A DNA stretch of 63,080 nucleotides from Rodentibacter caecimuris. Its GTDB lineage: Bacteria; Pseudomonadota; Gammaproteobacteria; Enterobacterales; Pasteurellaceae. The stretch spans positions 1 through 63,080 of the forward strand of contig MLAA01000021.1 of NCBI GenBank assembly GCA_001998905.1, in the 5' to 3' direction. The translations under genes were made by a program, and so were the position numbers. Under the pieces are notes generated by a model. It had not been told where the DNA came from and did not search any database. It saw only the letters and a program-made list of their open reading frames with translations. Position 1 is the stretch's first letter. The number at the start of each line of letters is the position of its first letter. Of the stretch, positions 37,664 to 48,360 are shown piece by piece.

Positions 37664-38060
37664 ATGAACAATTATACCCAACTAATCACTCAGCTCTTAA
37701 CATTTGTAGGACTGTAACGCATATTGCGAGCAATTTTGCAATAGTTGAAGCCTATTGCAAAATCGATGAATGAATTGTTCAGGAAAACAACAAGAGAAGG
37801 AAATTATCAGATAATTTTTCATTGAATTAGTGCAAGAATTTGGTAACTGCTATGGAGATCGAAATATTCGGAAGTTCGCTTATTTGCCTCATTCTTTCTG
37901 ATTTAGAGATTTGGAAATCGCTGATTTTCAAATTGAGTTAGATACATTTCAGTATGTTTGTGAAGTGTAAAACACATAAGCTGTAATCTACTATCAACCG
38001 AAATGGGAATGTAACATTCTTAGATGGTTAGTAGTAATTCAGGAGCTAGTAGGCGGTAAG
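37664..38060 (+). pseudogene. Decayed DUF1016 (YhcG-like) nuclease N-terminal domain
   Basis: No intact frame exists here, but fragments in changing frames line up with a DUF1016 N-terminal domain. They are MNNYTQLITQLLTFVG (37664-37711), RTVTHIASNFAIVEAYCKID then a stop and IVQENNK (37708-37794), VQEFGNCYGDRNIRKFAYLP (37830-37889), and DLEIWKSLIFKLS, a stop, IHFSM (37900-37956). A weaker tail YYQPKWECN lies near 37992. The family pattern is T-V----N---V--Y--IG--IVE-EQ, then EFG-GF---NLR--R-FY, then I---LS--LSWSHF. At least three frame changes and two stops show it is dead. Confidence 0.6.
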
Positions 38061-38129
38061 ATGAATCTTTGAAAATGATAAGAAAATGACCGCACTTTAA
38101 CTTCCTATTCGTAACAAAGAGAGAAAACT

Positions 38130-41100
38130 ATGCCAAAACGTAACGACATAAATACAATTTTAATTATTGGTGCCGGTCCGATTGTGATCGGACAAGCATG
38201 TGAGTTTGACTATTCTGGGGCACAGGCCTGTAAGGCGTTGCGTGAGGAAGGTTATAAAGTCATATTGGTGAATTCTAATCCTGCAACCATTATGACAGAT
38301 CCTGATATGGCAGATGTTACCTACATTGAGCCAATCCAGTGGCAAGCGGTTGAAAAAATTATTGAAAAAGAGCATCCAGATGCCATTTTACCGACAATGG
38401 GCGGACAGACGGCGTTGAACTGCGCGCTCGATTTATCTCGCCACGGTGTATTGAAAAAATATCAGGTTGAGTTAATCGGCGCAACGGAGGAGGCTATTGA
38501 TAAAGCGGAAGACCGTGGACGTTTCAAAGAAGCGATGGAAAAAATCGGGCTTTATACGCCAAAATCTTTTGTTGCTCATAGTTTTGAAGAAGCCTTAGCT
38601 GCACAAGAACAAGTAGGCTTTCCAACCTTAATTCGCCCGTCTTTTACAATGGGTGGATCGGGCGGAGGTATTGCTTACAATCGTGATGAATTTATGGCAA
38701 TTTGCGAACGGGGGTTTGAAGCTTCGCCAACTCATGAATTGTTAATCGAACAATCTGTTCTTGGCTGGAAAGAGTATGAAATGGAAGTCGTACGGGATAA
38801 AGCGGACAACTGTATTATCGTTTGCTCCATTGAAAACTTTGATCCAATGGGGGTACATACTGGCGATTCGATCACAGTTGCACCAGCCCAAACCTTAACT
38901 GACAAAGAATATCAACTTATGCGTAATGCTTCCCTTGCGGTGTTGCGTGAAATAGGGGTGGATACTGGAGGGGCTAACGTGCAGTTTGCGATCAACCCTG
39001 AAAATGGTGAAATGATTGTCATCGAAATGAATCCGCGAGTCAGTCGTTCTTCTGCCCTTGCCTCCAAAGCTACGGGTTTCCCAATTGCTAAAGTAGCGGC
39101 AAAATTGGCTGTTGGTTATACTTTAAACGAGTTGCGTAATGATATTACTGGTGGGTTAATTCCGGCTTCTTTTGAACCTACCTTAGACTATGTTGTAACC
39201 AAAATTCCTCGTTTTGCCTTTGAGAAATTTGCTAATGTGGACGACCGTTTAACTACGCAAATGAAATCAGTTGGCGAGGTAATGGCAATGGGGAGAACAT
39301 TCCAAGAAAGTCTACAAAAAGCCTTGCGGGGTTTGGAAACCGGTATTTGCGGTTTTAATCTGCTTTCTGAAGAGCCGGAAAAAATCCGCCGAGAACTCGC
39401 CAATCCGGGGCCGAACCGTATTTTATATGTGGCGGATGCTTTCGGAGCAGGTTTTAGTCTTGAGGAAGTCCACCACTATTCAAAAATTGATCCGTGGTTC
39501 TTAGTCCAAATTCAAGATTTGGTCATAGAAGAATTAGCGCTGGAGAAAAAACAGTTAAGCGATTTAGATCGGGAAGAAATTCGCAAATTAAAACGTAAAG
39601 GTTTTTCCGATAAACGTATCGCTCAGCTTACTAAAGTAAGCGAAAAAGCAGTACGGGACTATCGTCATTGCTTAGGCATTTTACCGGTGTATAAGCGGGT
39701 CGATACCTGTGCAGCGGAATTTGCCTCTGATACCGCTTATCTCTATTCTATTTATGACGAAGAATGTGAAGCTAACCCGTCTGAGCGTAAAAAAGTAATG
39801 ATTTTAGGCGGTGGACCGAATCGTATCGGACAGGGGATTGAATTCGATTATTGTTGTGTACACGCCGCCCTTGCCTTGCGTGAAAGTGGATTTGAAACCA
39901 TTATGGTGAACTGCAATCCCGAAACCGTGTCTACCGATTTTGACACTTCTGATCGGTTGTATTTTGAGCCGTTAACTCTGGAAGATGTATTGGAAATTGT
40001 GCGGGTTGAAAAACCGTGGGGAGTAATTGTACATTATGGTGGGCAAACGCCACTTAAGCTTGCCAATGCGTTGCACGAAAACGGCGTGAATATTATCGGT
40101 ACATCTGCAGACAGCATTGATGCTGCCGAAGATCGTGAGCGTTTCCAAAAAATCCTCAATGACCTCAACCTTAAACAGCCACCTAACCGTACTGCCCGTA
40201 ATGCACAAGAAGCCGTAGCGTTGGCGAACGAAGTTGGCTATCCGTTGGTCGTGCGTCCGTCTTATGTATTGGGCGGACGGGCAATGCAAATTGTTTATAA
40301 CGATGAAGAATTAAATAAATATATGCGTGAAGCGGTGTCTGTTTCAAACGATAGTCCGATTTTGCTCGATCACTTTTTAAATAATGCGATTGAAGTCGAT
40401 GTGGACTGCATTTGTGATGGTATGGACGTGGTGATTGGCGGTATTATGCAACACGTTGAACAAGCAGGTATTCACAGTGGTGATTCTGCCTGTTCTCTAC
40501 CTCCCTATTCGTTAAGCAACGAAATCCAAGATGAAATTCGCCGTCAAACCAAAGCAATGGCATTCGCTTTAGGGGTGAAAGGGTTAATGAACGTGCAATT
40601 TGCGGTGCAAAATGACGTGGTGTATGTATTGGAAGTTAACCCTCGTGCTAGCCGTACCGTACCCTTTGTAAGTAAAGCCACTGGACAACCGTTGGCGAAA
40701 ATTGCCGCGCGGGTAATGGCGGGTATTAGCCTTGCAGAACAGAATGTGAAAGGCGAAGTGATTCCACCGCATTACTTTGTGAAAGAAGCGGTTTTCCCAT
40801 TCATCAAATTCCCGGGAGTTGATGTGATTTTAGGTCCTGAAATGCGTTCGACTGGCGAAGTAATGGGAGTGGGTAAAACCTTCTCTGAAGCTTTCCTTAA
40901 AGCTCAACTTGGAGCAAACGAGCGTGTACCGAAAACGGGTAAAGTGTTTATCTCGGTGGATAATAATGATAAAGAGGGTATCCTACCTATTGCAAAACGT
41001 TTACAAGAGCATGGCTATGGCTTATGTGCGACTTTGGGAACCGCAAGGTATCTGCGTGAAAACAGCGTTGCGGTGCAAATCGTTAATAAAGTACGAGAAG

Positions 41101-41339
41101 GTCGCCCACATATTGTGGATGCGATCAAAAATGGTGAAATTGCGTTGGTGATTAACACTGTGAGCGGTGATCCGGAAGTGATTGCCGATAGCCACTCAAT
41201 CCGACGCAATGCGCTACAGCAAAAAGTATCAATTCAAACCACTCTTGCTGGTGCCGCAGCTCTCACAGAAGGGATTGCAAGTTTAAGTAACTATGATGTT
41301 TATGCCGTGCAAGATTTGCACTGTAACTTAAACGACTAG
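38130..41339 (+). CDS. carB: Carbamoyl-phosphate synthase large subunit
   Basis: CarB makes carbamoyl phosphate from bicarbonate, ammonia and two ATP. The 1069-residue protein has the two homologous ATP-grasp halves. The first starts [19 protein letters not shown], and the second starts [19 protein letters not shown] near residue 556. Both halves contain [16 protein letters not shown] or [16 protein letters not shown]. The C-terminal allosteric domain (about 935 onward) ends the protein. No uptake signal occurs inside this 3.2-kb gene, and it looks somewhat more GC-rich than its neighbours. Confidence 0.97.
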   Translation: MPKRNDINTILIIGAGPIVIGQACEFDYSGAQACKALREEGYKVILVNSNPATIMTDPDMADVTYIEPIQWQAVEKIIEKEHPDAILPTMGGQTALNCALDLSRHGVLKKYQVELIGATEEAIDKAEDRGRFKEAMEKIGLYTPKSFVAHSFEEALAAQEQVGFPTLIRPSFTMGGSGGGIAYNRDEFMAICERGFEASPTHELLIEQSVLGWKEYEMEVVRDKADNCIIVCSIENFDPMGVHTGDSITVAPAQTLTDKEYQLMRNASLAVLREIGVDTGGANVQFAINPENGEMIVIEMNPRVSRSSALASKATGFPIAKVAAKLAVGYTLNELRNDITGGLIPASFEPTLDYVVTKIPRFAFEKFANVDDRLTTQMKSVGEVMAMGRTFQESLQKALRGLETGICGFNLLSEEPEKIRRELANPGPNRILYVADAFGAGFSLEEVHHYSKIDPWFLVQIQDLVIEELALEKKQLSDLDREEIRKLKRKGFSDKRIAQLTKVSEKAVRDYRHCLGILPVYKRVDTCAAEFASDTAYLYSIYDEECEANPSERKKVMILGGGPNRIGQGIEFDYCCVHAALALRESGFETIMVNCNPETVSTDFDTSDRLYFEPLTLEDVLEIVRVEKPWGVIVHYGGQTPLKLANALHENGVNIIGTSADSIDAAEDRERFQKILNDLNLKQPPNRTARNAQEAVALANEVGYPLVVRPSYVLGGRAMQIVYNDEELNKYMREAVSVSNDSPILLDHFLNNAIEVDVDCICDGMDVVIGGIMQHVEQAGIHSGDSACSLPPYSLSNEIQDEIRRQTKAMAFALGVKGLMNVQFAVQNDVVYVLEVNPRASRTVPFVSKATGQPLAKIAARVMAGISLAEQNVKGEVIPPHYFVKEAVFPFIKFPGVDVILGPEMRSTGEVMGVGKTFSEAFLKAQLGANERVPKTGKVFISVDNNDKEGILPIAKRLQEHGYGLCATLGTARYLRENSVAVQIVNKVREGRPHIVDAIKNGEIALVINTVSGDPEVIADSHSIRRNALQQKVSIQTTLAGAAALTEGIASLSNYDVYAVQDLHCNLND

Positions 41340-41349
41340 TCCTTTATTG

Positions 41350-41394
41350 ATAAGTGGTCGGTTTGCAACAAAATTTTGTAAATTGACCGCTTAT
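41350..41394 (+). terminator. Long inverted repeat after carB
   Basis: ATAAGTGGTC (41350-41359) is complementary to GACCGCTTAT (41385-41394), with one G-U pair, over a 25-base loop. The right arm read on the other strand is ATAAGCGGTC. That is one base from the ACAAGCGGT uptake core of the Actinobacillus pleuropneumoniae subclade. Confidence 0.45.
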
Positions 41395-41563
41395 GATAAA
41401 GATAAAATCAGTTTAAATCAGCCTTGCCAGTTTGGTAGCGGTTACGAAGGATTGCTAGCTGCGGTTTGTATCCCGTTCAATATTTGCGTAGTCGTTTGGT
41501 ATCATAATTAGACTTAAGAATGCAATTTTTTTCTTATCTTTCTGAAAGTTCTTAATCTATTTA

Positions 41564-41677
41564 CTCGATATCATTGTATTAACTCATAAGTGGCGCAATG
41601 ATTATGCCCGGTTTGGACGTACATCTTACATTCTTAAAGCTGCTAACGTTGATGTTGTATCTTTTCCATCGGTATGA
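41564..41677 (+). pseudogene. Possible C-terminal remnant of a YdcF/SanA-like (DUF218) gene
   Basis: An open stretch of 37 codons ending at TGA 41675 reads LDIIVLTHKW...ARFGRTSYILKAANVDVVSFPSV. It has no start and no upstream partner in frame. It resembles the DUF218 pattern IIVVTxxWHMxRA...FxxAGxxVVPxPS. The rest of the 41395-41783 gap shows no recognisable gene. This call rests on a short match and is tentative. Confidence 0.3.
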
Positions 41678-41783
41678 AAATAACGATCTTGTTCGGTCTA
41701 TACTGGGCTTCGAAAAATTAGATTCCTATCAGAAATCACTAGAAAATTAACCGCACTTTATTATTCATTATTTATGGAATACG

Positions 41784-42542
41784 CTATTTTTGTTTTCTAG
41801 ACCACAAATCTGCATATTTTACAAATGTTGAATGGGCAGAAAGGAGTGCAAGTAGTAAACCTTGTTTTCCGTCTAAAAAACCTCTTTTAAGCAGGTACAT
41901 TTTGATAAAACAGCCAATAGCGTGGTTTATGCCTTGCCATAGGGTGGCGGTTTTTCCTTGTGTTTCCCGTTGGTCCGCCCAAGCTTTGGCATAACTTGCG
42001 GATTTTACTAAATAATGGTGGATGTTATTGTAGGTAAAATGTTCTAAATCTCCCTTCAACTTTATAACTTTAGCATGTATCGGTAAATGGACCTTTTCAT
42101 GTACCAATTCATTGCCATAGCCAGCAAAATTTGTGCGGTATAAGCGTACTACATAATCAGGATACCAACCGGAATGATAAATTTTTCGACCAAATACTTC
42201 ACTTAGGCGGGTAAATTGATATGCGGTATCTGGTATATCTTGCTGAATGGCTTGTTGGATAGCTTTTTGTAATTCTGGGGTTACCCGTTCGTCGGCATCC
42301 AACCAGAGTATATAATCGCTGGTAACGTACTGTTGAGCAAGTTGGCGTTGTTTGCCAAATCCTTGCCAGTCTGTGTGGCGATAGAATTTTGCCCCATAAG
42401 CATGTGCAATTTGTTCTGTATTATCGGTGCTGCCAGAGTCGACAATGACTATTTCGTCCACCCAGTCTTTTACTCTATCTAGGCATTGAGGCAAATTTTG
42501 TTCTTCATTTTTTACGATAAGAGCAACGCTAATTGTTGGCAT
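41784..42542 (-). CDS. lgtF: Lipooligosaccharide core glucosyltransferase (LgtF/WaaE/KdtX type)
   Basis: This 252-residue family 2 glycosyltransferase carries [21 protein letters not shown], the nucleotide-binding [15 protein letters not shown] (about 33-47) and the DxD motif [13 protein letters not shown] near 80-92. The WaaE/LgtF group adds beta-1,4-glucose to heptose I of the inner core. The divergent neighbour waaA (Kdo transferase) and coaD reproduce the H. influenzae order and support the role. A gamma-proteobacterial homologue with another sugar specificity cannot be excluded. Confidence 0.85.
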   Translation of the reverse strand: MPTISVALIVKNEEQNLPQCLDRVKDWVDEIVIVDSGSTDNTEQIAHAYGAKFYRHTDWQGFGKQRQLAQQYVTSDYILWLDADERVTPELQKAIQQAIQQDIPDTAYQFTRLSEVFGRKIYHSGWYPDYVVRLYRTNFAGYGNELVHEKVHLPIHAKVIKLKGDLEHFTYNNIHHYLVKSASYAKAWADQRETQGKTATLWQGINHAIGCFIKMYLLKRGFLDGKQGLLLALLSAHSTFVKYADLWSRKQK

Positions 42543-42603
42543 ACGGATATCCTTTTTTTGCTATACTAGCGAAAATTTTTCTAAGTATATCCGAATTTTC
42601 GAT

Positions 42604-43914
42604 ATGTGGCGTTTTTTTTATACGAGCTTTATGTACCTGATTCAACCATTGCTCATATTATTTATGTTAGTGCGCAGTGTGAAATCTCCTAATTATCGTA
42701 GAAGATTAGGGGAGCGATATGGTTTTTATGGACCGTTGCCTTGCCCGAAACCAAATGGGGTAATTATTCACGCTGCATCAGTTGGAGAAGTGATTGCGGC
42801 AACACCGTTAGTTCGGCGTATTCGGCAAGAATATCCGAATTTACCTATTACTTTTACGACAGTAACACCAACCGGTTCGGATAGAGTAACGTCCGCTTTT
42901 GGCGAGAATGTTACACATTGCTATTTGCCTTATGATATTCCAGATGCAGTAAATCGTTTTATTGATTTTGTTCAACCCAAACTTTGTGTAGTTATTGAAA
43001 CGGAATTGTGGCCAAATTTAATCTTACAGTTACATAAACGCCATATTCCTTTTATTGTGGCAAATGCTCGCCTTTCTGCTCGTTCGGCGCAACGTTATGG
43101 CAAAATTAAATTACGATTGCAGGGAATGTTATCCCAAATCAGTTTAATCGCACCGCAAGATAATATTAGCGGAAAACGTTATTTACAACTTGGGTATGAT
43201 AAGGATAAGCTTAAATTAACAGGTAATATTAAATATGATTTAGTCATTACTGAACAGCTTTTTCGACAAATTAAAGCATTACGCCGATGTTGGGCGGAAC
43301 GACGTCCTGTTTGGATTGCAGCTAGTACCCATGAAGGCGAAGAAGATATTATTTTACAGGCGCATCATCAATTACTGGAAAAATTTCCCAATTTATTATT
43401 GTTATTGGTTCCTCGTCATCCGGAACGCTTTAATAGTGTTGCAGAATTGATTGTAAAACATCATCTACAATTTATACGCCGTTCAAGTAGCGAAATACCG
43501 ACTGATAAAACTCAAGTTATTTTGGGAGATACGATGGGGGAGCTGTTATTATTCTACGGTGTTTCTGATGTCGCTTTTGTTGGTGGTAGTTTGGTTAGAC
43601 ATGGTGGGCATAATCCGTTGGAACCTTTGGCATTTAAAATCCCGGTTATTAGCGGCAAATATACCTTTAATTTTCCAGAGGTATTTAACAATTTGCGAGA
43701 AGCAACGGGAGTGTTGGAAATTAACTCAAATTCGACCGCACTTTATTCTGCTGTGGCTAAATTCCTGAATTCTCCGATACTGAGAAAACGATTCGGGGAG
43801 GCTGGTTATCAGATTCTTATTGAAAATCGTGGCGCATTACAACGACTTTTAGACTTACTTTCTCCTTATTTGGATGATCACAATGACAAATGTAATTTAC
43901 CCCGGCACTTTTGA
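42604..43914 (+). CDS. waaA: 3-deoxy-D-manno-octulosonic acid transferase WaaA (KdtA)
   Basis: WaaA transfers Kdo to lipid IVA at the inner membrane. The 436-residue protein has an N-terminal hydrophobic anchor ([15 protein letters not shown]), the acceptor-domain motifs [15 protein letters not shown] and [11 protein letters not shown], and the donor-domain motifs [20 protein letters not shown] and [18 protein letters not shown]. Haemophilus-type enzymes are monofunctional, adding one Kdo that is then phosphorylated; that is family knowledge. The last 32 bases overlap coaD. An uptake signal lies at 43735-43743. Confidence 0.95.
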   Translation: MWRFFYTSFMYLIQPLLILFMLVRSVKSPNYRRRLGERYGFYGPLPCPKPNGVIIHAASVGEVIAATPLVRRIRQEYPNLPITFTTVTPTGSDRVTSAFGENVTHCYLPYDIPDAVNRFIDFVQPKLCVVIETELWPNLILQLHKRHIPFIVANARLSARSAQRYGKIKLRLQGMLSQISLIAPQDNISGKRYLQLGYDKDKLKLTGNIKYDLVITEQLFRQIKALRRCWAERRPVWIAASTHEGEEDIILQAHHQLLEKFPNLLLLLVPRHPERFNSVAELIVKHHLQFIRRSSSEIPTDKTQVILGDTMGELLLFYGVSDVAFVGGSLVRHGGHNPLEPLAFKIPVISGKYTFNFPEVFNNLREATGVLEINSNSTALYSAVAKFLNSPILRKRFGEAGYQILIENRGALQRLLDLLSPYLDDHNDKCNLPRHF

Positions 43915-44365
43915 TCCTATTACTAACGGACATTTAGATATTATTGAGAGAAGTGCGGTCATTTTTCCGCACGTTTTTGTTGCTGTTGCCAATAGTCCGA
44001 GTAAAAAGACGTTATTTAGTTTGGATGAGCGAATACGTTTAGTACGGCAAACCGTTTCACATTTAGAAAATGTAGAAGTTTTTGGCTTTTCCGATTTATT
44101 GGCGAATGTCATTAAAAGCCGACCAATTAATGCAATTATCCGTGGAGTTCGTAGTACAACGGATTTTGAATACGAATTACAATTGGCGGCATTAAATCGA
44201 GTACTTACTCAGGGCGTGGATAGTTTATTTTTACCACCGAGTGAGAAATGGGGTTATGTTTCTTCCACTATCGTGCGTGAGATTTGCCTTCACCAAGGTG
44301 ATGTTAGCGGGCTTGTACCCGCTTGTGTATCACAAGCGTTAAAACAGCGTAATATCCTATCTTAA
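43883..44365 (+). CDS. coaD: Phosphopantetheine adenylyltransferase CoaD
   Basis: CoaD makes dephospho-CoA from phosphopantetheine and ATP, the fourth CoA step. Starting at ATG 43883 ([20 protein letters not shown]), the protein is 160 residues. The nucleotidyltransferase HxGH motif is NGHL, and the C-terminal [20 protein letters not shown] carries the ISSTxIR motif. It overlaps the end of waaA, so expression is coupled. An uptake signal is at 43951-43959. Confidence 0.96.
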   Translation: MTNVIYPGTFDPITNGHLDIIERSAVIFPHVFVAVANSPSKKTLFSLDERIRLVRQTVSHLENVEVFGFSDLLANVIKSRPINAIIRGVRSTTDFEYELQLAALNRVLTQGVDSLFLPPSEKWGYVSSTIVREICLHQGDVSGLVPACVSQALKQRNILS

Positions 44366-44387
44366 TTTGTTTTCTAATAGAAATATG

Positions 44388-46400
44388 ATGAAACTCAATT
44401 CACAGCAGCAGCAAGCCGTCGAGCATATCCACGGTCCTTGTCTTGTCTTAGCTGGCGCAGGTTCTGGTAAAACCCGTGTCATTATTAATAAAATCGCTTA
44501 TTTAATTGAAAAGTGCGGTTATTCTCCGAAACAAATCGCAGCCGTTACTTTTACGAATAAAGCAGCGCGAGAAATGAAGGAGCGGGTTGCGCATTCCATT
44601 GGTAAAGAGAAAGCCAAGGGATTGATTGTTTCTACGTTTCACACATTAGGTTTTGATATTATTAAACGGGAATATCGACAGTTAGGATTTAAATCCAATA
44701 TGACGTTATTCGATGAATATGATCAGGTTGCATTATTAAAAGAATTAACGTCGGATTTATTAAGTGAAGACAAGGATTTGCTGAGAGAATTGGTTTCAGT
44801 TATTTCTAATTGGAAAAATGATTTGGTGTTACCTAAGACCGCATTAGCGCAAGTTCGGGATGAAAAATATAAGTTATTCGCCACTTGTTATGAACGTTAT
44901 ACAAAGCAAATACGTGCCTATAATGCTTTGGACTTTGACGACTTAATCATGTTACCTACTCTACTGTTTAAACAGCATGATGATGTTCGTTCGAAATGGC
45001 AGGAGAAAATTCGTTATTTATTGGTAGACGAATACCAAGATACGAATACCAGTCAGTACGAGTTGATTAAATTGTTGGTAGGGGAGCGGGCTTGTTTTAC
45101 TGTTGTAGGAGATGATGATCAATCTATTTATTCTTGGCGAGGAGCAAAGCCGCAAAATATGGTACGCTTACGAGATGATTTTCCACAACTGAATGTGATT
45201 AAGTTGGAACAGAATTATCGTTCTACTCAGCGTATTTTGCATTGTGCGAATATTTTGATTGATAATAACGAACATGTGTTTGATAAGAAATTGTTTTCTA
45301 ATATTGGTGAAGGTGAAAAATTACAAATTATTGAAGCCAAAAATGAAGAACATGAGGCGGAGCGTGTCGTAGCGGAGTTAATCGCTCATCGCTTTAGTCA
45401 TAAAACACGTTATCGAGATTACGCACTATTATATCGAGGCAATCACCAATCGCGTTTATTAGAGAAAATGCTGATGGTTAGCCGAATCCCTTATAAAATT
45501 TCAGGCGGCACGTCTTTTTTTTCACGGGCGGAAATTAAAGATATGATGGCATATTTACGGTTGTTGGTTAATCAGGATGATGATGCCGCTTTTTTACGAA
45601 TAGTGAATACACCAAAACGCGAAATTGGAGCCGCAACTTTAGAAAAGTTAGGGGTATTAGCTCAAGAAAAGCATATTAGTTTATTTGAGGCCGTTTTTGA
45701 TTTTGAATTGATTCAAAGACTTACCCCAAAAGCTTACGATGCATTACAAAAATTTGGACGTTGGATTGTAGAATTACATGATGAAATTCAACGCTCAGAA
45801 CCTGAAAATGCTGTACGTTCAATGTTATCCTCAATTCGTTATGAAGAATATTTGTATGAATATGCTGCCAACCCGAAAATAGCGGAAATGCAAAGTAAAA
45901 ATGTAGCGATCCTATTTGATTGGGTAGCGGATATGTTAAAAGGTAATGAGACAGATGAACCGATGACATTAAACCAAGTTGTGGCACGTTTAACTCTACG
46001 GGATATGTTGGAACGGGGCGAAGAGGAGGATAATTCCGATCAGGTGCAATTAATGACCTTACATGCCTCTAAAGGGTTGGAATTTCCTTATGTGTATTTA
46101 ATTGGAATGGAAGAAGGGATTTTACCGCATCAAACCAGTATTGATGAAGATAATGTGGAGGAAGAGCGGCGTTTAGCCTATGTGGGGATTACTCGAGCTA
46201 AGCAAATGTTGACTTTTTCTCTATGTCGGGAGCGGCGACAATATGGAGAATTAATTCGGCCGGAGCCTAGTCGTTTTTTGCGCGAACTTCCGCAAGATGA
46301 TATTCAATGGGAACGGGATAAGCCTGCGCTAAGTGCCGAACAAAAGCAGCAAAAAACAAAGAATCAATTAAGCCGTTTGCGAGAAATGTTAAAAAGCTAA
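44388..46400 (+). CDS. rep: ATP-dependent DNA helicase Rep
   Basis: Rep is the replisome-associated 3'-5' UvrD-family helicase. I use ATG 44388 ([17 protein letters not shown]), giving 670 residues. Superfamily 1 motifs are [12 protein letters not shown] (I), [10 protein letters not shown] (Ia), LVDEYQDTN (II), [14 protein letters not shown] (III), [10 protein letters not shown] (IV), [15 protein letters not shown] (V) and [10 protein letters not shown] (VI). In-frame starts further upstream (44367 TTG, 44385 ATG) are possible. An uptake signal at 44511-44519 lies in an early coding segment. Confidence 0.95.
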   Translation: MKLNSQQQQAVEHIHGPCLVLAGAGSGKTRVIINKIAYLIEKCGYSPKQIAAVTFTNKAAREMKERVAHSIGKEKAKGLIVSTFHTLGFDIIKREYRQLGFKSNMTLFDEYDQVALLKELTSDLLSEDKDLLRELVSVISNWKNDLVLPKTALAQVRDEKYKLFATCYERYTKQIRAYNALDFDDLIMLPTLLFKQHDDVRSKWQEKIRYLLVDEYQDTNTSQYELIKLLVGERACFTVVGDDDQSIYSWRGAKPQNMVRLRDDFPQLNVIKLEQNYRSTQRILHCANILIDNNEHVFDKKLFSNIGEGEKLQIIEAKNEEHEAERVVAELIAHRFSHKTRYRDYALLYRGNHQSRLLEKMLMVSRIPYKISGGTSFFSRAEIKDMMAYLRLLVNQDDDAAFLRIVNTPKREIGAATLEKLGVLAQEKHISLFEAVFDFELIQRLTPKAYDALQKFGRWIVELHDEIQRSEPENAVRSMLSSIRYEEYLYEYAANPKIAEMQSKNVAILFDWVADMLKGNETDEPMTLNQVVARLTLRDMLERGEEEDNSDQVQLMTLHASKGLEFPYVYLIGMEEGILPHQTSIDEDNVEEERRLAYVGITRAKQMLTFSLCRERRQYGELIRPEPSRFLRELPQDDIQWERDKPALSAEQKQQKTKNQLSRLREMLKS

Positions 46401-46459
46401 ATCTAATTTTAAGGTTGTTGATAAATCAGGCAATTGATGGAGTGATCAGAAAAAATAAT

Positions 46460-46487
46460 TTGACATATTTTTAGAAAAACGTATCAT
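46460..46487 (+). promoter_or_regulatory. Promoter of the tRNA cluster
   Basis: TTGACA (46460-46465, a perfect -35) and TATCAT (46482-46487) are 16 bases apart. The downstream CCGCCC stretch resembles the GC-rich discriminator of stringently controlled stable RNA promoters. Confidence 0.7.
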
Positions 46488-46507
46488 ACCGCCCACAAAC
46501 CGATTGC

Positions 46508-46601
46508 GGTGAGATGGCCGAGTAGGCTGAAGGCGCTCCCCTGCTAAGGGAGTATGGGGTCAAAAACTCCATCGAGGGTTCGAATCCCTCTCTCACCGCC
46601 A
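46508..46601 (+). tRNA. tRNA-Ser (GCT anticodon)
   Basis: This 94-base gene has acceptor GGTGAGA/TCTCACC, a long variable arm, anticodon loop CTGCTAA (anticodon GCT, decoding AGC/AGU), T-loop GGTTCGAATCC, and an encoded CCA end. Confidence 0.95.
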
Positions 46602-46615
46602 TTTTGTTTGTTTCT

Positions 46616-46692
46616 GCACCCGTAGCTCAGCTGGATAGAGTACTCGGCTACGAACCGAGCGGTCAGAGGTTCGAATCCTCTCGGGTGCGCCA
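46616..46692 (+). tRNA. tRNA-Arg (ACG anticodon), copy 1
   Basis: This 77-base gene has acceptor GCACCCG/CGGGTGC, D-arm AGCTCAGCTGGATAGAG, anticodon loop CTACGAA (anticodon ACG, expected to be edited to ICG by TadA), T-loop GGTTCGAATCC, and an encoded CCA. Confidence 0.96.
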
Positions 46693-46745
46693 TTTTGAAT
46701 CGACTCTATATTTGAAGTGGTTTAGAAACAAATAGAATTTCCTAC

Positions 46746-46822
46746 GCACCCGTAGCTCAGCTGGATAGAGTACTCGGCTACGAACCGAGCGGTCAGAGGT
46801 TCGAATCCTCTCGGGTGCGCCA
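46746..46822 (+). tRNA. tRNA-Arg (ACG anticodon), copy 2
   Basis: This is identical over all 77 bases to the copy at 46616-46692, with a 53-base spacer between them that is not repeated. It is probably processed from the same transcript as the tRNA-Ser and the first tRNA-Arg. Confidence 0.96.
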
Positions 46823-46945
46823 TTTAAAACTTCTTATTCTAACCCTCAGTCTATTATTGCTTTTATTTAGTTAGTTTTGGTTATTGGGTTTTTGCAAAGT
46901 ATTTCACCGAATAAAATGCTTATGTGTTGCTTTGTTGAGAGCAGG

Positions 46946-47800
46946 TTAGTCATGATAATTCAACAATGGGATTTTGGAAAAATCAGTTTCTGCTGTTGCA
47001 AGCAATTCTTTTGGTAAATTTGGTGTGAGCGATTGGGGAAAACAAGCGAGATTAATATCAAATCCCGATAAAGTTTTTTCTTGTTGAAAGTAATTATTCT
47101 GTTGATAACGTTCTGAAATAAACCAGAAACACTGGTAATCTAAATTCATTAGATAATGAAGAATATCAGTAGATTTATCAGGGTGAGCTTCAATAAAAAT
47201 AATTGGTAAGTGTTGTGTAATTGTTTTTTGAGCGCCTTTTAATACCTTCAAGTCGAACCCTTCAGCATCAATCTTTAATAAAGATAATTCTGTTAATTTT
47301 TGAATTTCAGGATGTTCGTCAAGTGTAACAACTTGAATAAATTCTTTGTGTTGGATACCCTGAAAATTTCCTTCCGTATTGAAACCTTTATCAATTGAGA
47401 AACTACCATAATTCCAAGCTGTATCATAGTTTGATGAGGCAATTTCTATTTGTTGGCAAGTGTCGCTTACACCTTGATGATAAGCATAGACATTGGTAAG
47501 TTGATTTAATGCTAAATTGCTACATAGCGTTTGAAAAATGATACGTTGCGGTTCAAAGTAGAAGAGTTTTCCGTGAGGAATAAATTTAGCGAGTGGCACG
47601 GCATGCATACCTATATTGGCTCCAACTTCAATAACATTACTGTTTTTAGCTAAGATACAACGAAAAAATTGCACCTCCACTTCAGACCATTCCCCGTAGG
47701 TTTTTACATATTGGCTGATAAAATCCCCTTCGATAAGGTTAAATAATCCCCATTTAGTTTGGTGAAGTGCTGAACGCATATAATGAACCCTCATTATCAT
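46946..47800 (-). CDS. FkbM family methyltransferase
   Basis: This protein of about 284 residues has the FkbM SAM-methyltransferase core: VIEVGANIGMHAVPLAKF (SAM loop), FYFEPQ, LLKIDAEGFDLKVLKGA (catalytic region) and IIFIEAHPD. FkbM enzymes mostly O-methylate sugars or other glycan groups; the substrate is unknown. The start is uncertain: ATG 47800 is used, while an upstream TTG (47830) overlaps the PRD gene stop. It follows the PRD gene closely and is convergent to the tRNA cluster. Confidence 0.78.
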   Translation of the reverse strand: MIMRVHYMRSALHQTKWGLFNLIEGDFISQYVKTYGEWSEVEVQFFRCILAKNSNVIEVGANIGMHAVPLAKFIPHGKLFYFEPQRIIFQTLCSNLALNQLTNVYAYHQGVSDTCQQIEIASSNYDTAWNYGSFSIDKGFNTEGNFQGIQHKEFIQVVTLDEHPEIQKLTELSLLKIDAEGFDLKVLKGAQKTITQHLPIIFIEAHPDKSTDILHYLMNLDYQCFWFISERYQQNNYFQQEKTLSGFDINLACFPQSLTPNLPKELLATAETDFSKIPLLNYHD

Positions 47801-47826
47801 AAATCCGGAATCCGAATTTATTTTAG

Positions 47827-48252
47827 TCAATTTTTAGTTAATTTATCGCTATTTTGCTGTATTTTTGAAAGAAAAGGCGGATTTATAATGCGATTTCCTT
47901 GTTCCTGCAATAATGAATAAATATTAGCGATGAAATAACTTTGTTCTGCATCCGGAATATCAAACGGCATAAACCGAAGTAAATCAAGGTGGATATTAAA
48001 AACTTGTGGAAAAATAACCGCACTTTTTATTTCTTCAAACATCACTTTATAGAGAGGGGACGCGCAATAACCACGTTGAATGCGGGCAAGGCTGGATGCA
48101 AGGTGAAGTAATAACATTTCGACTTGATAAGTCGATGTATCGGCATGCCAATAAGTTTCAAGGCGATTTTTAACTTGAAATACAATATTAATGATATGGG
48201 CATTAATTTGTCCACGATTTTCTAAGCGCGTTAAGTTGTCAATAAGTGCCAT
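47827..48252 (-). CDS. Stand-alone PRD-like domain protein
   Basis: This protein of 141 residues starts at ATG 48252, with a strong AAAGGGGC ribosome site that overrules the upstream in-frame ATG at 48270. The helical pattern RLENRGQINAHIINIVFQV, then LLLHLASSLARIQRGY and IPDAEQSYFIANIYSLL, resembles a PTS regulatory domain (PRD), including the HLASSLARI and IPxxE elements. There is no DNA-binding or PTS domain. PRD modules are normally phosphorylated by HPr or EIIB; a free-standing one has no proven role. It is co-oriented with the FkbM gene. Confidence 0.6.
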   Translation of the reverse strand: MALIDNLTRLENRGQINAHIINIVFQVKNRLETYWHADTSTYQVEMLLLHLASSLARIQRGYCASPLYKVMFEEIKSAVIFPQVFNIHLDLLRFMPFDIPDAEQSYFIANIYSLLQEQGNRIINPPFLSKIQQNSDKLTKN

Positions 48253-48360
48253 TTTTGCCCCTTTCTGCATGACTCTAATCTAACCTAATTTCTCACAATA
48301 AAATAGTGCAGAGATCACAAAATTGATGCAAAATAGTAAAAAATTTTTTACACAGAAAGA

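Noticed and set aside
46616-46822. Two identical tRNA-Arg copies as integration (att) sites of an island
   Set aside because: The copies are complete genes, 53 bases apart, with no integrase or phage gene nearby; simple tandem duplication explains them.
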